Shown: positions 9,255-17,726 of the stretch, piece by piece
How the letters are laid out: the number at the start of each line of letters is the position of its first letter
Numbering within the stretch: position 1 is the stretch's first letter
NCBI GenBank assembly: GCA_037447455.1
Contig: JBBIGQ010000002.1
Coordinates: forward strand, 62,001-126,000
Origin: BPGX01 sp037447455
GTDB taxonomy: Bacteria; Bacteroidota; Bacteroidia; B-17B0; Aurantibacillaceae
Length of the DNA: 64,000 bases
Direction of reading: 5' to 3'
Position numbers and translations under genes: made by a program
The notes under the pieces: model-generated
Seen by the model: only the letters and a program-made list of their open reading frames with translations
What the model was told of the DNA's origin: nothing
Database searches by the model: none

Positions 9255-9335
9255 AAATAATCGTTACTATTTCATTTTCATTACATCCTATCTCTTGTAT
9301 TTTTTTAACTACTGAAGTAGTAACAAAATAATCTA

Positions 9336-9902
9336 TTATTTCTTTATACGCTCCACGTATGTACCGTTCCTTGTATCTATTTTAATCCAATCACCGGTAT
9401 TACAAAAAAGCGGCACCATTACTTCTGCTCCGGTATCAATGGTAGCGGGCTTCATAGCATTGGTTGCTGTATCGCCTTTTACACCTGGCTCTGTATAGGT
9501 AATTTCAGATTCTATAAAAGTAGGCGGTTCTGCCAAAACCACATGTTCCCCCTCTTCAAAGGTTATTTTTACCTCCACACCTTCTTTCAAAAACTTTTTA
9601 CCATCACCAAATAAACTCATCGGGATATGAATTTGCTCAAATGTTTCATTATCCATTACCACTGCAAATTCACCATCCTGATAAATATACTGCATCATCT
9701 TATACTCCACTCTCACCACATCTACCAGTTCGCCGCTTCTAAATCTGTTTTCAGCTAACTTGCCTGTTTTAAGATTGCGCATTTTGGCCTGATAAAACGC
9801 TCTCAGATTTCCCGGCGTTCTGTGTTCATATTCTACAATCTGCATCAATTCGCCGTTAAACCGAATGATGGAGCCAACGCCAATATCCCCTGTATCTGCC
9901 AT
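9336..9902 (-). CDS. efp: Elongation factor P
   Basis: Translation factor of 188 residues that binds between the P and E sites and relieves ribosome stalling at polyproline. All three domains are present: the KOW-like N-domain starting GDIGVGSIIRFNGELMQIVE, the central OB domain and the C-terminal OB domain ending DWIKIDTRNGTYVERIKK. The tip loop reads HRTPGNLRAF; aligned with the E. coli loop containing Lys34, the modified position is Asn32, neither the Lys nor the Arg modified in well-studied EF-Ps. ATG at 9900-9902. It is divergent from the DUF4290-murA operon and probably a single-gene unit. Confidence 0.96.
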   Translation of the reverse strand: MADTGDIGVGSIIRFNGELMQIVEYEHRTPGNLRAFYQAKMRNLKTGKLAENRFRSGELVDVVRVEYKMMQYIYQDGEFAVVMDNETFEQIHIPMSLFGDGKKFLKEGVEVKITFEEGEHVVLAEPPTFIESEITYTEPGVKGDTATNAMKPATIDTGAEVMVPLFCNTGDWIKIDTRNGTYVERIKK

Positions 9903-9983
9903 AATTTTTTTGCCTCAATAATACAATTTTATTCACAATACTATGTGAAGAAAAACATTTTCTGCATATTTTATTAAAATACT

Positions 9984-9991
9984 TATCTTTA
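9984..9991 (+). promoter_or_regulatory. Near-consensus promoter core for DUF4290-murA
   Basis: TATCTTTA matches TAnnTTTG in 7 of 8 positions and lies 57 bases before the DUF4290 ATG in the divergent efp/DUF4290 gap. Weak support on its own. Confidence 0.3.
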
Positions 9992-10048
9992 TGCGGAATT
10001 TTTACTCTATTTACCAACCATTTGTTTAGTACTTTATAAGCATATCTT

Positions 10049-10684
10049 ATGAATGAACTAGAATATAACACACAGTTAGAGCCCATCAAATTACCGGAAT
10101 ATGGCCGCACAATTCAAAAAATGGTTCAATACTGCATGCAAATACCTGACCGACAAACACGCAATGAATGTGCACGTACCATTGTCAAAACGATGGCCAT
10201 GCTCCATCCCAATACCCATCATATTCAAAACTATGAGCAAAAACTGTGGGACCACTTATTTATCATTTCTGATTTTAAATTAGACGTAGATGCGCCTTAT
10301 CCTAAACCTAATCCCAAAGACATTCAGGACAAACCAAAGCCGATAACCTACGTTTCTAATAAAATTGACTTTCAATATTATGGAAAAAATGTAGAAAACA
10401 TCATTAAGATATTAGACCAAATTGACAATCCGGAAGAAAAAGAATACTACATCATGGTAACGGCCAACTATATGAAGAAATTACAAAACATGTGGAACAA
10501 AGAAGCCAATGTAAAAGACGAAGTCATCTTTGAACATTTAAGAAAAATATCTGAAGGAAAAATAAATCTGGATTCCAACACCGTACAACTTGACAAAGAT
10601 GCACGAATGTCCAATCGTAAAAAAACATTTAGACAAAAATACCAACAAAAAGGTCGGTATACTAACGGCAATAAAAATTATTAA
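10049..10684 (+). CDS. DUF4290 domain protein
   Basis: Protein of 211 residues of the DUF4290 family, conserved in Bacteroidota and of unknown function. No signal peptide or membrane helix is visible, so it should be cytoplasmic. The N-terminus MNELEYNTQLEPIKLPEYGR and the segment LWDHLFIISDF are typical of the family; helices follow, and the last 25 residues are very basic (SNRKKTFRQKYQQKGRY), suggesting contact with nucleic acid or membrane. It lies 44 bases before murA in the same direction, a neighbour pair often seen in this phylum, which hints at a link to envelope synthesis, but this is only inference. Confidence 0.85.
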   Translation: MNELEYNTQLEPIKLPEYGRTIQKMVQYCMQIPDRQTRNECARTIVKTMAMLHPNTHHIQNYEQKLWDHLFIISDFKLDVDAPYPKPNPKDIQDKPKPITYVSNKIDFQYYGKNVENIIKILDQIDNPEEKEYYIMVTANYMKKLQNMWNKEANVKDEVIFEHLRKISEGKINLDSNTVQLDKDARMSNRKKTFRQKYQQKGRYTNGNKNY

Positions 10685-10728
10685 TCTTTTTATCTTTTAT
10701 TACAATTTGGTAATTTAATTTGAATACA

Positions 10729-12033
10729 ATGGCTGTTTTTGAAGTGATAGGCGAGAAAAAACTGAAAGGTGAAATAACCCCTCAAGGGGCTAAAAACGAA
10801 GCCCTTCAGGTCATCTGTGCCACCTTACTTACAAAAGAAAAAGTGCTGATTTCCAACATTCCTGAAATTGTAGATGTCTTAAATTTAATGGACTTATTAA
10901 AAGGCATAGGTGTTAAAGTAGAGAAAATCAGCGAAGGCAACTATTCCTTTCAAGCCGATGATATTAATATCGATTACTTTATATCTCCGGAATTTAAAAG
11001 CAAAGGCGGGAGTTTGAGAGGATCTTTGATGTTGGTAGGACCATTACTCGCCCGTTTAGGAAAGACCTACATGGCAAAACCGGGTGGTGATAAAATAGGC
11101 CGACGAAGAATAGACACACATATCATTGGACTACAAAATTTAGATGCCCAGTTTTATTACAAGGAAGCATTAGATATTTTTGTAGGAGAAGCCCACCAAC
11201 TCAAAGGCACTAATATACTCCTGGATGAGGCCTCTGTAACTGGCACAGCCAATATCATTATGGCCGCTGTATTAGCAGAAGGTACTACGACCATCTACAA
11301 TGCTGCCTGCGAACCTTATATTCAGCAGCTATGCAAAATGCTGAACAGAATGGGTGCAAAAATTACCGGAATTGGCTCTAACTTATTGACTATAGAAGGT
11401 GTGAAAGCCCTCAAAGGTACAGAACACCGGTTATTACCCGATATGATTGAAGTTGGTTCCTTTATTGGACTGGCAGCACTTACCCAATCTGAAATAACTA
11501 TCAAAAACGTGTCGTATGAAAATTTAGGACAAATTCCTTCTGTTTTCCAACGATTGGGCATAAAAATGGAAAGACGCGGAGACGATATCTACATTCCGGA
11601 AAATGAACACTATCAAATAGACACCTATCTGGACGGCTCTATTCTTACAATATACGATAATATCTGGCCCGGATTTACGCCGGATTTAATTAGTATTGCT
11701 TTGGTTACAGCCATACAAGCCGAAGGAACGGTATTAATTCATCAAAAAATGTTTGAAAGCCGCTTGTTTTTTGTAGATCGTTTAATAGAAATGGGGGCGC
11801 AGATAATTTTGTGTGATCCGCATCGGGCTGTTGTAATTGGACTCAACCGAAAACACGCTTTACGTGGCATACCAATGGCATCACCGGATATTCGTGCCGG
11901 GGTTGCTTTATTAATAGCAGCTTTATCAGCAAAAGGCAAAAGCACCATTTACAATGTTACTCAAATTGACAGAGGATATCAATACATTGATAAACGCCTG
12001 CAAGCATTGGGCGCAGACATTATCAGAAAGTAG
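10729..12033 (+). CDS. murA: UDP-N-acetylglucosamine 1-carboxyvinyltransferase MurA
   Basis: Cytosolic enzyme of the first committed step of peptidoglycan synthesis: transfer of enolpyruvate from phosphoenolpyruvate to UDP-GlcNAc. From the ATG at 10729 it has 434 residues; a TTG at 10720 would add three. Lys22-Asn23 of the active site are in PQGAKNEALQ. The catalytic loop reads PGGDKIGRRRIDTHI: the position of the usual Cys (Cys115 in E. coli, target of fosfomycin) is Asp121. Enzymes with this natural Asp are active and fosfomycin-resistant, so intrinsic resistance is expected. It follows DUF4290 and precedes a tlpA-like gene by 34 bases. Confidence 0.96.
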   Translation: MAVFEVIGEKKLKGEITPQGAKNEALQVICATLLTKEKVLISNIPEIVDVLNLMDLLKGIGVKVEKISEGNYSFQADDINIDYFISPEFKSKGGSLRGSLMLVGPLLARLGKTYMAKPGGDKIGRRRIDTHIIGLQNLDAQFYYKEALDIFVGEAHQLKGTNILLDEASVTGTANIIMAAVLAEGTTTIYNAACEPYIQQLCKMLNRMGAKITGIGSNLLTIEGVKALKGTEHRLLPDMIEVGSFIGLAALTQSEITIKNVSYENLGQIPSVFQRLGIKMERRGDDIYIPENEHYQIDTYLDGSILTIYDNIWPGFTPDLISIALVTAIQAEGTVLIHQKMFESRLFFVDRLIEMGAQIILCDPHRAVVIGLNRKHALRGIPMASPDIRAGVALLIAALSAKGKSTIYNVTQIDRGYQYIDKRLQALGADIIRK

Positions 12034-12067
12034 CTTTATGGCAACTTATTCGTAAAAAAAACAAGAA

Positions 12068-12589
12068 ATGAAAAGTTATTTACATACAATTATATTGCTT
12101 TCTGCTGTAAATGTTTTCATAGCACAAAATTCACACCCCGTTGAAGGGATCAATCCCGGCTATAAGGTCATAGACATTGCATTACCTAATTTGAAAGACA
12201 GTATTATTAAATTGAGCAGTTTAAATGGTTATTATGTGCTGGTGGATTTTTGGGCAAGTTGGTGTGCCCCCTGTAGAATGAAAAATCCAAAGATAGTTGA
12301 ACTCTATACCATGTTTAAAGATGCAAAATTTAAAGATGCAAAGGGCTTTGTTGTATATAGTGTATCGTTAGACCATTCTAAAAAGGCGTGGGAAAAAGCC
12401 ATTGTTTTAGATAACCTGAAATGGCCTTATCATGTGAGTGATTTAAAGGGTTGGAATTCTTCTGCGGCAGTATCGTATCAGATTAATTCTATTCCTAATA
12501 ATTTACTTATAGATCCGAATGGCATTATTATAGGAAGATCCTTATCAGAGCAACAAATTGCTAAAATATTACATTCAAAAAAACAATAA
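12068..12589 (+). CDS. TlpA-like periplasmic thiol-disulfide oxidoreductase
   Basis: Exported thioredoxin-fold protein of 173 residues with an N-terminal signal (about residues 1-20, ending FIAQN) and the active site WASWCAPC (Cys66, Cys69). The rest matches TlpA/ResA proteins: VVYSVSLDHSKKAWEKAI and the cis-Pro region NSIPNNLLIDPNGIIIG. It probably reduces disulfides in the periplasm. Residues 83-92 are a tandem FKDAK-FKDAK caused by a 15-base duplication. It lies 2 bases before a second thioredoxin-like gene whose cysteines are lost, so the two look like a duplicated pair in the murA transcription unit. Confidence 0.9.
   Translation: MKSYLHTIILLSAVNVFIAQNSHPVEGINPGYKVIDIALPNLKDSIIKLSSLNGYYVLVDFWASWCAPCRMKNPKIVELYTMFKDAKFKDAKGFVVYSVSLDHSKKAWEKAIVLDNLKWPYHVSDLKGWNSSAAVSYQINSIPNNLLIDPNGIIIGRSLSEQQIAKILHSKKQ
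12314..12343 (+). repeat. 15-base in-frame tandem duplication
   Basis: Two adjacent copies of a 15-base unit (12314-12328 and 12329-12343, 14 of 15 bases equal) encode FKDAK twice in the TlpA-like protein, in the loop before the strand VVYSVSLD. This looks like a recent slippage event. Confidence 0.8.
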
Positions 12590-12591
12590 TA

Positions 12592-13809
12592 ATGAATAAA
12601 ATTTTATTCTTTCTTTTTTTGCCATATCTCATTTTTGCTCAATTTTCCGACAATCTCCTTCAATTAAAAGTAGGCGATAAAGCTCCTACACTTGTTTTGA
12701 TGGGTAGTGATAATTCTATCCAAAGTTTTAATTTTCCTCTGAATGATAAAGTGTATCTCATCCATTTCTGGGCTTCTGGCTATTCTAAATCCAAGAAATT
12801 TTTACCACGTTTAATCAATCTTTATCAACGCTATAGCAATTTGCCATATAGAAACATAGAAGGTTTTGATCTTATTACAGTAGCGGTTCAAAGCGATAAA
12901 CTAGTATGGAAACAAGATATTGAACAATACAATTTGAGCGGTATCACTAATCTTATCGCACAAAGAGGATTTAAAGACAATAGTGTAAAAAACTGGGGCG
13001 TGTATGATTTACCATCTACTTTCCTGGTAAATGAGCAGGGGATTATTGTGATGATAAATCCTACTATGTTACAAATAGAGCAATACCTGGACGAAGCCAG
13101 AAATTTTCCACCGAACCGAAAAGACATCCGTTCCAGATTATTGATGAACCCCAACTTGTCCAGCGGCATTCCTTCTCACAACGTCTACCTGTTGAATATT
13201 TTTGAAGATACGCTTCAAAAAACCAAAACAAATGACCGAGGCATTTTTACATTCAGTGAAGTAAAATTGCTGAACGACTTCATATTTCGCTTTGACACTA
13301 CTCAAAATCAGATTCGTTATTTAAAAGAAATATATCTGGCAGATGCAAGCGATGTTGTTTTGCCTGCCATCACAAAAAAAAACAATAATTTATTTGATGT
13401 TCAAATTACTGGCAAGGATATTCAAAAGTTTTATGTATCCGAAAGAAAGGGCAATGCTATTCAGTTCGTATCAAAAATAAAATTTAAACCCAACTCTTCC
13501 GCTATAGAAGCATCTTCTCTGAAAGAGTTAGATAAAATCGTAGACATATTAAATAAACAACCCGATTTGGTATTAGAAATACTATGCCACACGGACAGTC
13601 AGCTGGACGATGATAAAAGTTTAAAACTAAGTCAGGAGCAGGTCAATGCTATTAAAAATTATCTTGTATCCAAAGGTATTGTAGGTGGCAGAATTACCGC
13701 CATAGGAATGGGTGAAAAAGAAATTCTCAATAAGTGTAAAAACAAAATTCCTTGCTCGGAAGCCGAACATGCTGAAAACAGAAGAACAGAGTTTAAGTTC
13801 TATAAATAA
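12592..13809 (+). CDS. Cysteine-less thioredoxin-like domain fused to OmpA peptidoglycan-binding domain
   Basis: Exported protein of 405 residues. After a signal peptide (about 1-16) comes a TlpA-like domain (about 25-170): VGDKAPTLVLMGSDN, IHFWASGYSKSKKFLPRL, DLPSTFLVNEQGIIVMI. The active-site stretch aligns with WASWCAPC of the preceding gene but reads WASGYSKS, so both cysteines are gone (Tyr64 and Ser67). A linker with a small beta-sandwich-like part follows, and residues about 285-405 are an OmpA/MotB domain (FKPNSSAIEASSLKELDKIV, LEILCHTDS, AENRRTEFKF) that should bind peptidoglycan. The domain may hold a partner to the cell wall instead of doing redox chemistry. It follows the TlpA-like gene by 2 bases. 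Confidence 0.85.
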   Translation: MNKILFFLFLPYLIFAQFSDNLLQLKVGDKAPTLVLMGSDNSIQSFNFPLNDKVYLIHFWASGYSKSKKFLPRLINLYQRYSNLPYRNIEGFDLITVAVQSDKLVWKQDIEQYNLSGITNLIAQRGFKDNSVKNWGVYDLPSTFLVNEQGIIVMINPTMLQIEQYLDEARNFPPNRKDIRSRLLMNPNLSSGIPSHNVYLLNIFEDTLQKTKTNDRGIFTFSEVKLLNDFIFRFDTTQNQIRYLKEIYLADASDVVLPAITKKNNNLFDVQITGKDIQKFYVSERKGNAIQFVSKIKFKPNSSAIEASSLKELDKIVDILNKQPDLVLEILCHTDSQLDDDKSLKLSQEQVNAIKNYLVSKGIVGGRITAIGMGEKEILNKCKNKIPCSEAEHAENRRTEFKFYK

Positions 13810-13833
13810 CTATACCCGGACTTTTAATTCCAA

Positions 13834-15867
13834 TTACTCAATTGTTTTGAAACTTTGATGATACAATATCTCTGCTTTACCTAAAGAAAGGACGGCGGTA
13901 CTTGAAGAATTATCTATGTAATAAATTTTTTCGAGTTCTGTATAACTCCATTTCCTTAAATAATTTTTCCTCTTGTTATTCCAAACAATAATGTTAGGTT
14001 TTAAAGTATTAATCAAAATTGTATCTCTCAAATGGTGAATAATCAAAATTTTCTTGTTATGAATATCAACATAATTAAACGGCTTTGAATAATAATAATC
14101 CACACAATTTTTCAATAATAAATTTTTCCCCCACTTTGATAACACTAAAGAATCAAAGGTATTAAAATAAATTTTATTCTTGTGTTGCAACCAGTAGTAT
14201 AATTTTCCTTTTTCAAGATAAAAAGAAACTGCCATCTTTTTTCTTTCTTGTAAATAAAAATAAGTATGCATCAATAACCACGTCCCTATAATAAATAAAC
14301 TAAACTGAATATATTTTATCCAATGCCACTCTTTCTCTTTGATTTTATGAATAATGCGAACTGAAAAAATAATAAACACAGATAAAAACAAAGCGTCCGA
14401 AAAAGTAAAATGAAACCAATCGTAATAAAAATACGAAGATGAAAAAATAGCATTCAGTTTAAGTAAACAGTCCACAAGAAAATTTAATGCCTGAGAAAAA
14501 AATGCAAACGGTATCAACGCCAGAATAGCCACAAACATTATAATGGTTACTAATGGGACAACTACAAGATTAGAAAGCATGAAAATAAAACTGAAACCAT
14601 GAAAGAAATACAGAGTAAACGGCAATGTGCCAATCTGAGCGCCTATTGACATACGCACAATGTCCCATATACTTTGTAAAACGCGATTTTCAAAAAAGTA
14701 GTCCGGCGTACAATATACGATACCTGCCATCGCTGAAAAACTTAATAAAAAACCAATATCATTAATATAAAACGGATTGATACATAATATAACAAAAGCG
14801 GCCGCAGATAAAATATTCAATGCATGAATCATCCGGTTGGTATAAAAATTTTGTTGTATCACGATAAGAGAAAGCATCCATGCTGCCCTTAAAATCGGCG
14901 GTGAAAAGCCCGCTACAAAAGCGTAAAAGAATAAAACCCAAACAACCGATACAACCCTTAACCAGCGGTATTTTTTGTAAGGATCCAATAGATTTAAAAT
15001 AAAACTTATCAATAAAAATAATAAACCCGTATGAAAACCAGAAACAGAAAGAATATGAATAGTACCCGAATGTGAAAAAGATTGTATAATATGATTATCC
15101 ATTTCATCATCAAAGCCCGTCAATAGTGCAGCAGCAATGGATTGAGCATATGCATTCAAATAAGCATTATGCCTAAAATATTCTACCGCTTTATACTTTG
15201 TAAACAAAGCCCATTCCTGAATATTCCATTTTTGCTTAACACTTAATGGAATAATTGCATTAGAACTACTTATAAAAGCCGTGGTATAAATGCCCTGACG
15301 ATTTAAATATTCTGTATAATCGAACGCATAAGGATTCTCTGTCAATTTTGTAGTTTTAAACTTAGCGAATAGAAGATAATATCTGTTGGGATGAAAAATA
15401 CTATCTATCTTTAAATGGTTTGAAAAATACACCAATACCTTACCATTAACGGCTTGATAGGATTTTGTATCCGTATCAAATAAGCCATAAGATTGAACAA
15501 TCAAACGAGAAAAATTATCTTTATGTACAATGATATCGCACGGCTTGACAAGAAGTAATTGCTGAGTATTTGTCTTTAAATGACGATTGAGAAATGAATC
15601 ATAATTTCTCAAATCCTGAAAGTAACATAATTCATAACCAAAAACAATTAAAGCAAGATCAATAAAAACAGTAATACCTAAATTGATGTTTTTGTACGCC
15701 TGAATAATCAAGAATATTGCCAAAACAATAACTAGTAAAAACGTAAATAAAAAGTGTTGAAAAAGATTGAACGATAAAAAGTGTTCTGAAAAATAGACAT
15801 ACAACAATATCCCACCAATAAAAGGAATCAACAATCGTAACAACGGACAGCTGGCAAACCGCTGCAT
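13834..15867 (-). CDS. comEC: ComEC/Rec2-family competence membrane protein
   Basis: Inner-membrane channel protein for DNA uptake, 677 residues. N-terminal helices are followed by an OB-like DUF4131 region (about 60-200), then the Competence domain with HILSVSGFHTGLLFLLISF and FSPPILRAAWMLSLIVIQQN and about eight more helices. The C-terminal 140 residues after the last helix do not show the HxHxDH motif of the metallo-beta-lactamase domain found in full-length ComEC of Bacillus; many Bacteroidota copies lack it. It starts 12 bases after the SPFH gene, so the two are probably co-transcribed. Competence has not been shown by anything else in this window. Confidence 0.9.
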   Translation of the reverse strand: MQRFASCPLLRLLIPFIGGILLYVYFSEHFLSFNLFQHFLFTFLLVIVLAIFLIIQAYKNINLGITVFIDLALIVFGYELCYFQDLRNYDSFLNRHLKTNTQQLLLVKPCDIIVHKDNFSRLIVQSYGLFDTDTKSYQAVNGKVLVYFSNHLKIDSIFHPNRYYLLFAKFKTTKLTENPYAFDYTEYLNRQGIYTTAFISSSNAIIPLSVKQKWNIQEWALFTKYKAVEYFRHNAYLNAYAQSIAAALLTGFDDEMDNHIIQSFSHSGTIHILSVSGFHTGLLFLLISFILNLLDPYKKYRWLRVVSVVWVLFFYAFVAGFSPPILRAAWMLSLIVIQQNFYTNRMIHALNILSAAAFVILCINPFYINDIGFLLSFSAMAGIVYCTPDYFFENRVLQSIWDIVRMSIGAQIGTLPFTLYFFHGFSFIFMLSNLVVVPLVTIIMFVAILALIPFAFFSQALNFLVDCLLKLNAIFSSSYFYYDWFHFTFSDALFLSVFIIFSVRIIHKIKEKEWHWIKYIQFSLFIIGTWLLMHTYFYLQERKKMAVSFYLEKGKLYYWLQHKNKIYFNTFDSLVLSKWGKNLLLKNCVDYYYSKPFNYVDIHNKKILIIHHLRDTILINTLKPNIIVWNNKRKNYLRKWSYTELEKIYYIDNSSSTAVLSLGKAEILYHQSFKTIE

Positions 15868-15879
15868 TGTTACTACAGA

Positions 15880-16821
15880 TTATTTACTTTGACCATTAGA
15901 AGTGTTCAAATTCAAATTCCTGATAGCCATCAGTTGTTTCAGAGTTTTTTCCATTCCTTCGGTACTTCCGTCTAAAAATATCACATTACCTTTGCCTTGT
16001 TCAGCAAAATTTTTCACTGCCTCCGTCCACATACTAAATAATATCAATGAGGCATCTAATTTTGCTTCTTCCATTTGCTGAGCAGCTATAGCCATACCCT
16101 TTGCTACTTCTTGTCTAAATAAAGCAATACCCTGTCCTCTCAATTGTGCCGCTTCTTTTTCTGCTTCCGCAGAAATTTTGATAGCATTACCTTCGGCCTC
16201 GGCTGCCTTAGTTTTGGTAATTAACAAGGCCTGCCCTTCATTTTCAGCCGCTAACTTCAGATTATTACTTGCTACGACTTTTGCCATACTACGCATCACT
16301 TCTTCATCAAATGTAATATCATTAATTTGCAAGTCAATCAAATGATAACCCCATTCTTCCAGTGTTTTATCCAACTGAAATTTCACAGCTTCTACAATCT
16401 CCCTTCTTAACGATAAAATTTCGGACTGCTTCTTGGTTGCTACAAACGAACGCACCGATCCTTCCACGCTTCTGACCAGCGCTTGCATAAAACTTTTTTC
16501 ATCAATAAATTTAAATGCCACATTCTTAATCGTTTCTTCTCTTTGATCCAACACCGTATACAAAAGCATCGCCGTAAAATTCACATTGGCTTGATCTGCC
16601 GTAATCGCTTGAAATCCCAATTCCACACTTCTGTTCTGAATAGAAATAACTCTAAACACCCGTTCAATAAACGGAATTTTAAGATTAAGCCCCGGATGTA
16701 AAACCCTGCTGAACTTTCCAAAAATCGTCAGCACGGCTACTTTCCCTTGTTGAACCACTTTAAAACCATCCCAAATCAGTAAAATGATAACAATAATAAC
16801 AATAGTTGAAATGCTCCACAT
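15880..16821 (-). CDS. SPFH/band-7 (stomatin/prohibitin-like) membrane protein
   Basis: Membrane scaffold protein of 313 residues. One N-terminal hydrophobic segment (about 4-17) is followed by the SPFH domain: QQGKVAVLTIFGKFSRVLHP, GLNLKIPFIERVFRVISIQ, then a long Ala/Glu-rich coiled coil (about 195-260, LAAENEGQALLITKTKAAEA) usual for this family, and a C-terminal tail with LILFSMWTEAVKNFAEQGKG. Such proteins form membrane microdomains and often regulate FtsH-type proteases; here the partner is unknown. It is transcribed away from ispE, with TAnnTTTG cores on both strands between them, and is followed by comEC. Confidence 0.92.
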   Translation of the reverse strand: MWSISTIVIIVIILLIWDGFKVVQQGKVAVLTIFGKFSRVLHPGLNLKIPFIERVFRVISIQNRSVELGFQAITADQANVNFTAMLLYTVLDQREETIKNVAFKFIDEKSFMQALVRSVEGSVRSFVATKKQSEILSLRREIVEAVKFQLDKTLEEWGYHLIDLQINDITFDEEVMRSMAKVVASNNLKLAAENEGQALLITKTKAAEAEGNAIKISAEAEKEAAQLRGQGIALFRQEVAKGMAIAAQQMEEAKLDASLILFSMWTEAVKNFAEQGKGNVIFLDGSTEGMEKTLKQLMAIRNLNLNTSNGQSK

Positions 16822-16837
16822 AGTTTTATTTTTTCTA

Positions 16838-16845
16838 CAAATGTA
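16838..16845 (-). promoter_or_regulatory. TAnnTTTG promoter core for the SPFH gene
   Basis: Minus-strand TACATTTG ends 16 bases before the ATG at 16821. With the oppositely directed core at 16883-16890 it forms a compact divergent promoter region. Confidence 0.5.
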
Positions 16846-16882
16846 AGGAATAATTCAATTGAAAGTAAATTTTTTGTTTACT

Positions 16883-16890
16883 TATCTTTG
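16883..16890 (+). promoter_or_regulatory. TAnnTTTG promoter core for ispE
   Basis: TATCTTTG ends 17 bases before the GTG start of ispE at 16908. No clear -33 element at the usual distance. Confidence 0.5.
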
Positions 16891-16907
16891 AAGCAAAAAT
16901 TAAACAC

Positions 16908-17726
16908 GTGATTGTTTTTTCAAACTCCAAAATTAATTTAGGTCTGTATATCTTAAACAAACGAACAGACGGTTATCACAATATATCCACTGTTTTTTAT
17001 CCAATAATGTGGAAGGACATCATAGAAATACTGCCTGACACTTCCTCAGAAAATGATATTCGTATCTACAATTTAGGTACCCCTCTCAACATCCCTCCGG
17101 AAGAAAACCTTATTTTTAAGGCCTACCATTTATTGCTAAATACATTTCAACACCTGCCCTCTTTAAAAGTGTATCTGTACAAACAAGTGCCTTTTGGTGC
17201 CGGGCTAGGTGCAGGGAGTGCCAATGCTGCCTTTTTTCTAAATACCTGCAATAACATATTAAATCTTCATCTCACAAAAGAAGAATTAAAAAACTTCGCC
17301 CGACAATTAGGTTCAGATTGCGTGTTTTTTATTGAAAACAGTCCTTGTATCGCTTCCGGAAAAGGCGATGTGCTTACCCCTATCTCTTTAGATTTGTCGG
17401 CTTATTACATTTACGTTATTTATCCGAAAATAGTAATTTCTACAAAGGAGGCCTACCAAAGCATAGTGCCTATTCAACGAGAAGTTGATCTCAAAAGGAT
17501 TTTACAATTACCTCTAACGGAATGGAAAACACACTTGAAGAATGATTTTGAGAAAGCTATTTTTACAAAACATCCTGTTCTTCAAAATATTAAACAACAA
17601 TTATACGCACACGGAGCACTTTATGCCAGCATGTCTGGAAGTGGAAGCGCTCTCTTTGGAATATTCAAAGAAAAAACCTCTATAAAAACAATCTCTGATT
17701 ATACAACTTACTTAGGTAAACTTTAA
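16908..17726 (+). CDS. ispE: 4-diphosphocytidyl-2-C-methyl-D-erythritol kinase IspE
   Basis: Cytosolic GHMP kinase of the MEP pathway that phosphorylates CDP-methylerythritol on the way to isopentenyl diphosphate; 272 residues. The start is a GTG at 16908 (MIVFSNSKINLGLYILNKR), matching the usual N-terminus with catalytic Lys in SKINLGL and the RTDGYHNI motif. The ATP loop is PFGAGLGAGSANAAFFL, and the C-terminal GHMP motif is MSGSGSALFGIF. Slightly short but complete. It converges with the MORN gene: their stop codons overlap by 4 bases at 17723-17726. Confidence 0.96.
   Translation: MIVFSNSKINLGLYILNKRTDGYHNISTVFYPIMWKDIIEILPDTSSENDIRIYNLGTPLNIPPEENLIFKAYHLLLNTFQHLPSLKVYLYKQVPFGAGLGAGSANAAFFLNTCNNILNLHLTKEELKNFARQLGSDCVFFIENSPCIASGKGDVLTPISLDLSAYYIYVIYPKIVISTKEAYQSIVPIQREVDLKRILQLPLTEWKTHLKNDFEKAIFTKHPVLQNIKQQLYAHGALYASMSGSGSALFGIFKEKTSIKTISDYTTYLGKL

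Noticed and set aside
9308..9321. Small hairpin between the kinase and efp as terminator
   Set aside because: The stem has 5 pairs and the T run precedes it on the plus strand, so it fits neither direction well.
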